Of a DNA stretch of 47,872 bases, positions 35,168 to 42,578 are shown one piece after another (position 1 is the first letter of the stretch; every line of letters starts with the position of its first letter). The notes beneath the pieces are model-generated. The model was not told the origin of the DNA. It saw only the letters and a list, made by a program, of their open reading frames with translations, and searched no databases. The position numbers and the translations under genes are program-made. The stretch is from Fidelibacterota bacterium (GTDB taxonomy: Bacteria; Fidelibacterota; UBA8477; JABMPR01), in assembly GCA_018673925.1 (NCBI GenBank), contig JABHBL010000067.1:1-47872 (forward strand), written 5' to 3'.

Positions 35168-36319
35168 TTAGCTAGCCAGATCAGAAGCGGAGCTTAGGTT
35201 GTTTGAACTTGTTTCAACCACCCTCACCACGGTTCCATTTTGTAAATTTTGAGTTCTTAACGAAATAGTGGTGCCATCCTCGAGACCAGTAACCACTGCC
35301 TCTTCACCTCGGGTAGAAACCACATTCACGCCAAGACGATTAATTTTGCCATCTTGAACCTCAAGTATGGTATCATTTGATTCCAGGAGCTTACGAGGTA
35401 GAACTATTGCCTTCATTGATGAACTTGTCTGAATTTCACCCTTGAGATACATCCCTTCACGCAAATCAGATCCAGAAACCGTGATGAAGACCTTTACCAT
35501 CTGACTATTGATATCAAGACCATCACTGATACGACTGACTGTGCCCATCAAATCGACCTCGGAAGTGCCACTATACAAAGTCACCTGATCACCCACGGAG
35601 ATGTGCTTGATCTCATTGATTCCAACGGTTACTTCTAAATCGTAAAGGCTCGGATTTAGAAAGACACCTAAGGTTTGACCGTTGCGAACCAGATTACCGG
35701 GTTTGATGTGGCTTTCCGTCACACTTCCATCAAAGGGTGCTCGAATGGTATATTTATCCAGACGAGATTCAGAAGCTTTAATTGCGTAATAGGTCCCTGC
35801 AATGCCTCTGTTGGCTACAAAATAGCTCTCACGCTCATTAAGAGCCTCCGGGAGGGGCTTGGTATCAGAATTGATATCAAATGCTTGTAAATAATTTTCC
35901 CAATTCACATAACTCTGGGGATAATCGAATTTCAATTCAGGAAGTAAAGCGGCAACAGCTGTCATGAGATTGCTACGTTGCGCTTTTAGGTTTAATTCAG
36001 ACTCTTCACTGTTGATTCGCAGTAAGATGTCATCTTTATCAAATTCGTATCCAGCGAGAAAATCGTTTTCCGATGAGAGCAGGATACCAGATACTTCAGC
36101 GAAAAGAGTAATTTTTTCTCGTGCACTGATTTTACCCATGACCGGTACTGTAATCTGGATATCCGAGTTCACAACCGTCTGGGTTGCTACGACAATTCGC
36201 GTGTCTTCTTGTGTCTTACGCTCAGGTGCGCTTTTCATACTCATAAGTAGAAACATAATGGCGATTGATCCTGATAGAACAGCTACCAGACTTAGTGTGT
36301 TTTTGATAGTAGGTTTCAT
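35168..36319 (-). CDS. HlyD/AcrA-type membrane-fusion protein (RND periplasmic adaptor)
   Basis: This 383-aa protein links the inner-membrane pump to the outer-membrane channel. Residues about 7-30 form an N-terminal membrane anchor or uncleaved signal (LSLVAVLSGSIAIMFLLMSM). A barrel-sandwich half-motif follows (ITVPVMGKISAREKITLFAE), then a helical hairpin and the second half (YTIRAPFDGSVTESHIKPGNLVRNGQ). The beta-barrel and membrane-proximal domains come last. I chose ATG 36319 because GGAG lies 9 bases upstream. A longer frame starts 12 codons earlier (36355) without a ribosome site. It is the first gene of the efflux operon and divergent from the LytS-type kinase. Confidence 0.92.
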   Translation of the reverse strand: MKPTIKNTLSLVAVLSGSIAIMFLLMSMKSAPERKTQEDTRIVVATQTVVNSDIQITVPVMGKISAREKITLFAEVSGILLSSENDFLAGYEFDKDDILLRINSEESELNLKAQRSNLMTAVAALLPELKFDYPQSYVNWENYLQAFDINSDTKPLPEALNERESYFVANRGIAGTYYAIKASESRLDKYTIRAPFDGSVTESHIKPGNLVRNGQTLGVFLNPSLYDLEVTVGINEIKHISVGDQVTLYSGTSEVDLMGTVSRISDGLDINSQMVKVFITVSGSDLREGMYLKGEIQTSSSMKAIVLPRKLLESNDTILEVQDGKINRLGVNVVSTRGEEAVVTGLEDGTTISLRTQNLQNGTVVRVVETSSNNLSSASDLAS

Positions 36320-36362
36320 AATTTGATTCTCCGTTTGTTTGGTCTTCTTTCTCATTGCGGGG

Positions 36363-36397
36363 TGAACCTAGAGTGATGCGAAGCAGATGAAGGTTCA
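36363..36397. promoter_or_regulatory. Inverted repeat in the divergent promoter region
   Basis: TGAACCT (36363-36369) and AGGTTCA (36391-36397) are exact inverted copies with 21 bp between them. They lie 44 bp before the efflux-adaptor start. The two-turn spacing would suit a dimeric regulator; no dedicated efflux repressor gene is in view. Confidence 0.35.
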
Positions 36398-36508
36398 TAT
36401 TCGATGAGCCCTAGTTGCAAGCGATGAAGTGATAAAAGCAGGGGATATTCATGGCAGTTCCTGTTGATCGGGGAAATGGGCTAGTTTGTCGTGTTCTGAG
36501 GTCTCTTT

Positions 36509-36522
36509 CTCGAAAGTTCGAG
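36509..36522. promoter_or_regulatory. Short palindrome upstream of the LytS-type kinase
   Basis: CTCGAA-AG-TTCGAG is a 14-bp palindrome with a 2-bp centre, 33 bp before ATG 36555. It may be an operator or the top of a 5' leader hairpin. If the kinase instead started at TTG 36486, it would be coding. Confidence 0.35.
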
Positions 36523-36554
36523 CTGAAAGGGGTGTTGGAAGATATATTCAGGCC

Positions 36555-37619
36555 ATGCTGAAACGACTCAAACTACAAGACAATCGAATTGCTCTACATC
36601 TCATATTCTGGAGCGCTTTTTTAGCCTTTTTGTTCACCATAAGTCTTTTGCGCTCGAATGCAGGGAGAGAGGTGGACTTTCATTTACCTTTCGAATTACT
36701 TCATATAGCGTTAACCATATTGGTTGTATATCTCAATCTAAGAGTTTTAATCCCACGGTTATATGAACAGGGTAAGTACCCACTCTATGGTGTTGTGCTA
36801 TTATCAACGGTTGTGATTAATGCCTTTATAATTGTGGCCATTATCAGATTCTTTCCTGATTTTAAACCTCCTAACATCATGCATAACAGACCCTCATACA
36901 TATTTTCGATTCCAATGATATTTATGCAACTATTTATGGTTGGGGTGACTTCAGCCCTGCATTTTATGCGTGCAAACTTGATACTACAAAAGGAGGCTTT
37001 GTCTCATAAAGACCTGGAAAGTAGTAAGCTGAAAGCCGAGCTTGATTCACTTAAGGCTCAGGTCAATCCACATTTTTTGTTCAATTCATTAAATAACATA
37101 TACTCACATAGTTTGCTGGAATCTCCACAAACGCCAGAACTGATATTGAAACTTTCTGGTCTCCTGAATCATATTATTTATGAATGTGAGGACGAGGAAG
37201 TACCCCTGGAAAAGGAGATGGAATTTTTAACCAATTATCTTGCCCTGGAAAAAGTCCGGATAGATGAGTCCGTACAAGTAAACTTGAAAATGGAAGTTGC
37301 CGATACAAGCACGCAGATTGCTCCACTTTTGTTTGTCCCCTTGATTGAGAATGCCTTTAAACATGGTGTCAATATTTCTGCTGGCAATCCATTTATTAAT
37401 ATTGAGCTAACACAGTGTGAGAACCATTTGACATTTAGCTGTTCAAATCTTCGTGATCATTTTGAAGGTGACCCCAAGAGTAGTGGAGGTATTGGTCTTG
37501 AGAATGTTCGCAAGCGCTTAGACCTAATCTACCCCGGAAAACACCAATTTGAGATTAAAGATGATGGAAATCAATTTATAGTCGATTTGAGCATTTCAGT
37601 CGGAGAGGGATCCTCATGA
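36555..37619 (+). CDS. LytS/YehU-type sensor histidine kinase
   Basis: This 354-aa protein, as called here, has four N-terminal hydrophobic segments (residues about 12-130; ALHLIFWSAFLAFLFTISLL, LLHIALTILVVYLNLRVLI, and others). A short coiled linker and the His_kinase (PF06580) box follow, with phospho-acceptor H173 in LKAQVNPHFLFNSLNNI. The C-terminal ATPase region shows PLIENAFKHGV and GGIGLENVRKRLDLIYPG. I chose ATG 36555 because MLKRLKLQDNRIALH begins just before the first membrane segment. A TTG start at 36486 would add 23 residues. It overlaps the LytTR regulator by 4 bp (ATGA), so the two form a two-component pair. The signal is unknown. Confidence 0.92.
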   Translation: MLKRLKLQDNRIALHLIFWSAFLAFLFTISLLRSNAGREVDFHLPFELLHIALTILVVYLNLRVLIPRLYEQGKYPLYGVVLLSTVVINAFIIVAIIRFFPDFKPPNIMHNRPSYIFSIPMIFMQLFMVGVTSALHFMRANLILQKEALSHKDLESSKLKAELDSLKAQVNPHFLFNSLNNIYSHSLLESPQTPELILKLSGLLNHIIYECEDEEVPLEKEMEFLTNYLALEKVRIDESVQVNLKMEVADTSTQIAPLLFVPLIENAFKHGVNISAGNPFINIELTQCENHLTFSCSNLRDHFEGDPKSSGGIGLENVRKRLDLIYPGKHQFEIKDDGNQFIVDLSISVGEGSS

Positions 37620-38362
37620 GTTCACCGACCAACATCCGCTGTCTTATTGTAGATGATGAGGCACCCGCAAGAGCAGTGATTAAAAAATATCTCTCAGACA
37701 TACCTGGTATTGAGGTTTTACGTGAGTGCAAAAACGCCTTTGAAGCCAATGAGGCTATTCTCACCCTAGAGCCTGATCTCATTTTTCTTGATATCAATAT
37801 GCCCAAATTCACAGGTCTAAAATTGTTGGAGAGTCTACGGCGTCCGCCTCTGGCTATCATCACAACAGCATATAGGGAGTATGCCTTAGAAAGTTTTGAA
37901 CTGGATGTGGTTGATTATCTTCATAAACCCTTTTCACTCCAGCGTTTTGTCCAAGCTTTGAACAAGGCTCGCGATCGCATGACCACCTCTAAGGTGTCCA
38001 GAGACGAGGATCCACCGACTCAAGATGGAGCCAGTTACACTGGGAAAGAATTTATCTTTCTCAAAGAAGAGGGACAGGTCAAGCGAGTTGATCTACGCAA
38101 TATCCTGTATGTAGAAGCCGTGGGGGATTATCTCAGTGTTGTAACATCAGGAGGGAAGCATCTTTCATACATGTCCATGAAAAAGATGGTGGATTTGCTG
38201 CCAGCAGATCGCTTTTGTAGAATTCACAAGTCATTTATTGTGAGTCTCTCAAAGGTGAACACCATTGACAAGGGGAGAGTCTATATCGGGAAAGAGAGTT
38301 TCCCCATAGGTGCAACATATCGCCCTGTATTTATGGATCTCATTAAAACACATATGGGCTAA
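37616..38362 (+). CDS. LytTR-family response regulator
   Basis: In this 248-aa protein, residues about 7-120 are a receiver domain with the acidic pair in IVDDEAPAR, phospho-acceptor D59 (LIFLDINMP) and the conserved lysine in LHKPFS. Residues about 145-248 are a LytTR DNA-binding domain (FIFLKEEGQVKRVDLRNILYV as opening strands; DRFCRIHKSFIVSLSKV as the signature). LytTR proteins bind pairs of short direct repeats about 21-22 bp apart. Such a pair lies 106 bp downstream of this gene, ahead of the beta-helix/esterase gene, and a near copy lies upstream of a second esterase gene. It is co-transcribed with the LytS-type kinase through the ATGA overlap. Confidence 0.94.
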   Translation: MSSPTNIRCLIVDDEAPARAVIKKYLSDIPGIEVLRECKNAFEANEAILTLEPDLIFLDINMPKFTGLKLLESLRRPPLAIITTAYREYALESFELDVVDYLHKPFSLQRFVQALNKARDRMTTSKVSRDEDPPTQDGASYTGKEFIFLKEEGQVKRVDLRNILYVEAVGDYLSVVTSGGKHLSYMSMKKMVDLLPADRFCRIHKSFIVSLSKVNTIDKGRVYIGKESFPIGATYRPVFMDLIKTHMG

Positions 38363-38467
38363 TATCTAACCTAATACATTCGCTTACTACTTTAGATTTT
38401 ACTGGGATGATTGCCCCGGCTCATCTCTTCAAACAAATCCTCAAATATTCGCAATAACCGCCAAAAT

Positions 38468-38504
38468 GTTCCCTCCGTGCAAGGATTGGTTCCATCTGTG
38501 TTAG
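38468..38504 (+). promoter_or_regulatory. Tandem 16-bp direct repeat, 21-bp period: candidate LytTR binding site (copy A)
   Basis: GTTCCCTCCGTGCAAG (38468-38483) and GTTCCATCTGTGTTAG (38489-38504) start exactly 21 bp apart and match at 12 of 16 bases. The second unit is almost identical to both units of the site at 45459-45495. The spacing places the two on the same face of DNA, as for known LytTR sites. It lies 115 bp before the esterase-fusion start codon, directly downstream of the LytTR regulator gene. The rest of 38363-38619 shows no gene and no clear terminator. Confidence 0.65.
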
Positions 38505-38619
38505 TCAAGAAATTAATAAATTCATATCTTCCGTACTAATATGAGACCACACGTAAGAGGACAATCCACGTCTAGCAATGGGTCTCTAAAGGTGTCGAAT
38601 TCATAGAGAGGGGACCAAT

Positions 38620-41568
38620 ATGAAACAAAAATTACTACTCATCCTGGTGATCACAACAGGATTATTGGCAACAACGATTCATGTTCCAGCGGATTCGCTC
38701 AGCATTCAAAGTGGTATTGATGGTGCCATTGATGGTGATACGGTTCTGGTTGCTCCTGGAGAGTATTTGGAGAATATTAATTTCAATGGGAAAGCCATTT
38801 TCCTGTCCAGTCATCTTGCAATGGATCAGGATACATCTCATATCAGAAATACTATTATTGATGGAAGCTCAGCAGTTTCGTCAGTAGTAACCATATCATC
38901 ACGTGTAGACACCAATTCAGTATTAAATGGTTTTACTATTACTGGGGGACGAGGCCAATCTCTACCCACCTTGCAGATCTATGCTGGAGGTGGAGTACTT
39001 ATAACAGGTGGAGGGAAAATTACCAATAATTACATTATTCACAATAATATACAAAGTAGTTCAGAGCTACACGGAGCAGGAGTTTATATTTTTACTCATT
39101 ACTTGGAAGACGCGGATGGAGGAACTGTCTTGCTAAAAAATAACGTCATTTCACAGAATTCTTTAAATGGATCAGATTTCATTTTCGGAGGTGGTGTTTC
39201 AATCACTGGATTTGGAACGGTACGAGTTTCAAATAATATCATTTCCCATAATTCAATTAGTGGACAGTCAACTGTCATTGGGGGTGGTTTATCACTATTT
39301 AATGTGAGGGATGTGGAGATTTCACAAAACCGGATAGACGCAAATACCGTATCTGCGGTAAATCCAATAGACTACATATCTGGGGGAGGAGGAGTATTTA
39401 TTTATGGTCGATATCCACTCCTGAAAAGGAATGTGATAATTAGTAATCACGCTCCAAATGGAGGAGGACTGGCTGCCTGGGGGAATGAAATTGGGTTTAA
39501 CTTCCGTTTGATCAATAACACCATTGCTTTTAACTATGCCTCGCGGACGGGAGGGGGAATATACTTAACCAATGGACGATGCGATGCAGTTAACAATATA
39601 ATCTGGGGAAACTCGAGCGAATTTAATCCCGATGTTTATTACAGAGGAGAATTGGAGATGAGCTATTCCATCACCCAGGGGGTGTTTCCAGGAGTAGGCA
39701 ATTTACAAATCGATCCTCATTTTGAAGATCTTGATTACCATTTGAGTAATAATAGTCCAGCTATTGATGCCGGGGATCCTAACCCTGAATTTAATGATGG
39801 AACAGACCCAGCAAATCCCACATTGCCGCTGTGGCCTGCGTTGGGAGGTCTGCAATCTGATATGGGGGCCTATGGTGGGAATGATACCATGGATGTAGAG
39901 GTAGAAGCTTACGCCATCCAGGAAAATTTTCTTTATGAAGTGCACGAGGACATGCACTATCGATTTGCCTATCCACTGGATTACGATAGCACCTCATTAT
40001 ATCCTCTCAGCATTGTTCTTCATGGAGCAGATCAATGGGGAACAGATAATGAGCTACAGCTGTATGAAGGATTGCCATGGCGAGCCAATGCTGAACATTT
40101 TGGTTATAATGAGTTTACCATTGTCCCACAAGCTCCTACTATAGGGTGGACTTATACTAAGATCACTACTGCACATGAGATAATTAGAGCTGTCATAGAA
40201 GAATACCCTATTGACACCACTCGTATTGTGATTTTGGGCTGGTCCAATGGAGGAGGAGGTACCTGGCGCATGTTAAACCATGCCCCTGATCTGTTTGCTG
40301 CCGCAGTAAGCGTTAGTACAGTCAGTGGTCCGTTTGCTGGTACCAAGCATACTCCCACCTGGTTGAATAATGGAGCAGAGGATGGCATCGCTACAGAGAA
40401 TCGGATTCGTTTTTATGAGAGTACGGGTCTCACTACTATCTATGCTGAGGACTTAACTAATACTCAGCTATTGAATGCAATTAATAGTGATGCGAGGATC
40501 ATTTATTCAGAATTTGAGGGAGCGGGTCACGGTATTGTTAAACATACCTTTGATAATTTCTTCCTCTTTGAGTGGTTAAAAAAACAAACTCTCACACTGG
40601 TGAGACCTCAAAAATATTACATAACTTATCTAAGTGGAGATTCACTCCAGTTTAACACAGTCATATCAAATCCTCATGATTTCCAGTTTGAAAATACCGT
40701 GAATGTTACAACTCAAGATCACGAAATTATTGGTGGATTGATATTGCATGATGACGGATTACATGGTGATAGTCTTGCTCAGGATGATATCTGGGGAAAT
40801 TATCTAGAGATGCCAGAAGAGACAGGTATCTATAAATTAGGGATCGAGATTCAGAATACGGAGACTGAGAACAGTTTTTATTTTCAGGACTTGATCAACT
40901 TCACCAATCGCGGACCTTTGTCCTTTGAATCAGTGGAGCAACTTCATCCTGCAGGAGGAGCGATTCCTCCCAATACCCGAATATATTTTCATCTCAGTGT
41001 AATAAATCTGGGGTTGAATGCAGTTGAAGATGTTTCAGTTAGAATTGAACCCGCTGACTCAAACACAATCTTTGTTTCAGGTGAATCATACTCATTGGTA
41101 GAGGATATGGCGACAGGGGGTATCGGCACTACTCTGTCATATCTGGCGCTACTAACTGCAGAGGATTGTGTAGAAGGAACGCCTCTTTATTTTAATATAA
41201 CTATTTATAATGAGAATGTTGCTTTCTGGGAGGACACGGGTGTGTTGCTGGGCTATGTTGGGATAGATGATGACCGCTCTCAACTACCTGACGACTTCTA
41301 TTTGCAGCAAAACTATCCCAATCCTTTTAACCCTTCAACGACCCTCAGCTATGCTTTGCCTGAGGTTTCTCAGGTTTCCATAAATGTCTATGATGTAAGA
41401 GGGCAGTTTGTTCGTCGAATGGTCGCTGAAGAGCAACCTGGAGGATATTATGATATCACCTGGAATGGTCTAGATGATTCTGGGAATCAGGTGAGTGCTG
41501 GCATGTACTTTTGTAAGCTCAATACGGGAGGTTTTAATAAAACAGTGAAGATGATCTATCTAAAATAG
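38620..41568 (+). CDS. Exported parallel beta-helix / alpha-beta-hydrolase (esterase/peptidase-like) fusion with T9SS-type tail
   Basis: This 982-aa protein has a signal peptide (LLLILVITTGLLATT). Residues about 25-415 are a right-handed beta-helix (opening ADSLSIQSGIDGAIDGDTVLVAPGEY; many GGG and NN turns). Residues about 427-660 are an alpha/beta hydrolase of the PHB-depolymerase / 'predicted peptidase' type: YPLSIVLHGADQWG as the oxyanion strand, nucleophile S542 in GWSNGG, and a likely catalytic His637 in GAGHGI. Residues about 660-890 are a module shared with the esterase at 45656 (G-P-L-x-F/A-x-S-x-E-x-L; AIPPNT-IYF). Residues about 890-982 are the FlgD-like/T9SS domain. It is likely an outer-surface or secreted hydrolase that holds its polymer through the beta-helix. 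A terminator follows. Confidence 0.86.
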   Translation: MKQKLLLILVITTGLLATTIHVPADSLSIQSGIDGAIDGDTVLVAPGEYLENINFNGKAIFLSSHLAMDQDTSHIRNTIIDGSSAVSSVVTISSRVDTNSVLNGFTITGGRGQSLPTLQIYAGGGVLITGGGKITNNYIIHNNIQSSSELHGAGVYIFTHYLEDADGGTVLLKNNVISQNSLNGSDFIFGGGVSITGFGTVRVSNNIISHNSISGQSTVIGGGLSLFNVRDVEISQNRIDANTVSAVNPIDYISGGGGVFIYGRYPLLKRNVIISNHAPNGGGLAAWGNEIGFNFRLINNTIAFNYASRTGGGIYLTNGRCDAVNNIIWGNSSEFNPDVYYRGELEMSYSITQGVFPGVGNLQIDPHFEDLDYHLSNNSPAIDAGDPNPEFNDGTDPANPTLPLWPALGGLQSDMGAYGGNDTMDVEVEAYAIQENFLYEVHEDMHYRFAYPLDYDSTSLYPLSIVLHGADQWGTDNELQLYEGLPWRANAEHFGYNEFTIVPQAPTIGWTYTKITTAHEIIRAVIEEYPIDTTRIVILGWSNGGGGTWRMLNHAPDLFAAAVSVSTVSGPFAGTKHTPTWLNNGAEDGIATENRIRFYESTGLTTIYAEDLTNTQLLNAINSDARIIYSEFEGAGHGIVKHTFDNFFLFEWLKKQTLTLVRPQKYYITYLSGDSLQFNTVISNPHDFQFENTVNVTTQDHEIIGGLILHDDGLHGDSLAQDDIWGNYLEMPEETGIYKLGIEIQNTETENSFYFQDLINFTNRGPLSFESVEQLHPAGGAIPPNTRIYFHLSVINLGLNAVEDVSVRIEPADSNTIFVSGESYSLVEDMATGGIGTTLSYLALLTAEDCVEGTPLYFNITIYNENVAFWEDTGVLLGYVGIDDDRSQLPDDFYLQQNYPNPFNPSTTLSYALPEVSQVSINVYDVRGQFVRRMVAEEQPGGYYDITWNGLDDSGNQVSAGMYFCKLNTGGFNKTVKMIYLK

Positions 41569-41610
41569 GATTATGATATAGCTAAAAAACTGGATCTGGG
41601 CTTTACTAGT

Positions 41611-41640
41611 AATGACACCCTGTAAAACGGGTGTCATTTT
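41611..41640 (+). terminator. Rho-independent terminator
   Basis: AATGACACCC and GGGTGTCATT form a 10-bp perfect stem with an 8-base loop, followed by a short T-run (TTTT, then CTATCT). It ends the esterase-fusion transcript. The remaining bases to 41785 are AT-rich and hold no gene. Confidence 0.82.
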
Positions 41641-41785
41641 CTATCTGATACATAGTATTCTAAATACAACCCTCCTTAAACTCAATTACAACAATATGCT
41701 AGATGACCTAATTGGATAAATAAATAATAGGAGATATATCTTATCATTATTAATTTGGGGAATCCAAAATTGAATAAAGGATAGC

Positions 41786-42427
41786 ATGAATTGCTGCGAA
41801 CATTGTGATGCCACAGAAGAAGTATTTGGACCAGAGAAAGCCAGTCGTGACCTCAAACGATATGCACAAAAAGGTCCAGACAAGACAACTGAGCTTATGC
41901 TGAGTAGCATTCGCAAAACCAAATTGAAAGATGCCCAGTTATTGGACATTGGTGGTGGTATAGGAGTGCTCCATCATGAACTCTTTAAGGATACGATTAT
42001 TCGAGCGATACATGTTGATGCATCATCAGCCTTTATTGGTGTCGCCCGGGAACAGGATCAAGTGCATGGGAAAGAAGCACAGGTTGACTATATACATGGG
42101 GATGTGGTGGACTTATCATCGAGTTTGCCTACTTCGCAAATTGTCACACTTGATCGAGTTATTTGTTGCTATCCTGATTGGGAGAATCTGGTCAAGGTTA
42201 CGGCTGAAAAAGCTGAGGACATCTATATCTTCAGCATACCCAGGGATCGTTGGTTTGTAAAAATGGTCATTGGCTTGGAAAATTTGTATCGTCGTATAAA
42301 AGGGGATGCCTTCAGGGCTTTTGTACATTCATCTGATGAACTGAATCGTCTATTAGGTGAGATGGGATTTAAGCAGCTAAGTGTCGACGCCACGCTCAGT
42401 TGGCAAGTATTTACCTTCACCAGATAG
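41786..42427 (+). CDS. Class I SAM-dependent methyltransferase
   Basis: This 213-aa cytoplasmic protein begins with a Cys-rich segment MNCCEHC, followed by FGPEKASRDLKRYAQKGPDKTT. The SAM-binding motif I follows (LLDIGGGIGVLHHEL, about residues 52-66), with the acidic end of strand 2 (IHVDAS). A methyltransferase core with a motif-IV-like TLDRVICCYPDWENLV comes next. A basic, hydrophobic helix near FVKMVIGLENLYRRIKG might contact membrane. The layout resembles small methyltransferases annotated as magnesium-protoporphyrin-methyltransferase-like, but nothing here supports that substrate. It stands alone between terminators and surface-protein genes, so its neighbours do not indicate its job. 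Confidence 0.85.
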   Translation: MNCCEHCDATEEVFGPEKASRDLKRYAQKGPDKTTELMLSSIRKTKLKDAQLLDIGGGIGVLHHELFKDTIIRAIHVDASSAFIGVAREQDQVHGKEAQVDYIHGDVVDLSSSLPTSQIVTLDRVICCYPDWENLVKVTAEKAEDIYIFSIPRDRWFVKMVIGLENLYRRIKGDAFRAFVHSSDELNRLLGEMGFKQLSVDATLSWQVFTFTR

Positions 42428-42578
42428 GCAGGTCACCTGATCCAATCTTGGGATCATCTTGTAAATATTGAAATCTTTGAAACTTATAAGCTCGGACTAG
42501 ATTTCATGAGATAAATCATCCTTATTGCTATTGAGAAATAATAGTTATCCAAATTGACATTCAACTGAGAAGGCGTAT

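Noticed and set aside
42429..42456. Small palindromes after the methyltransferase gene (CAGGTCACCTG; TGATCC/GGATCA)
   Set aside because: They are short, with no T-run, and are expected by chance at this length. They were not called as a terminator.
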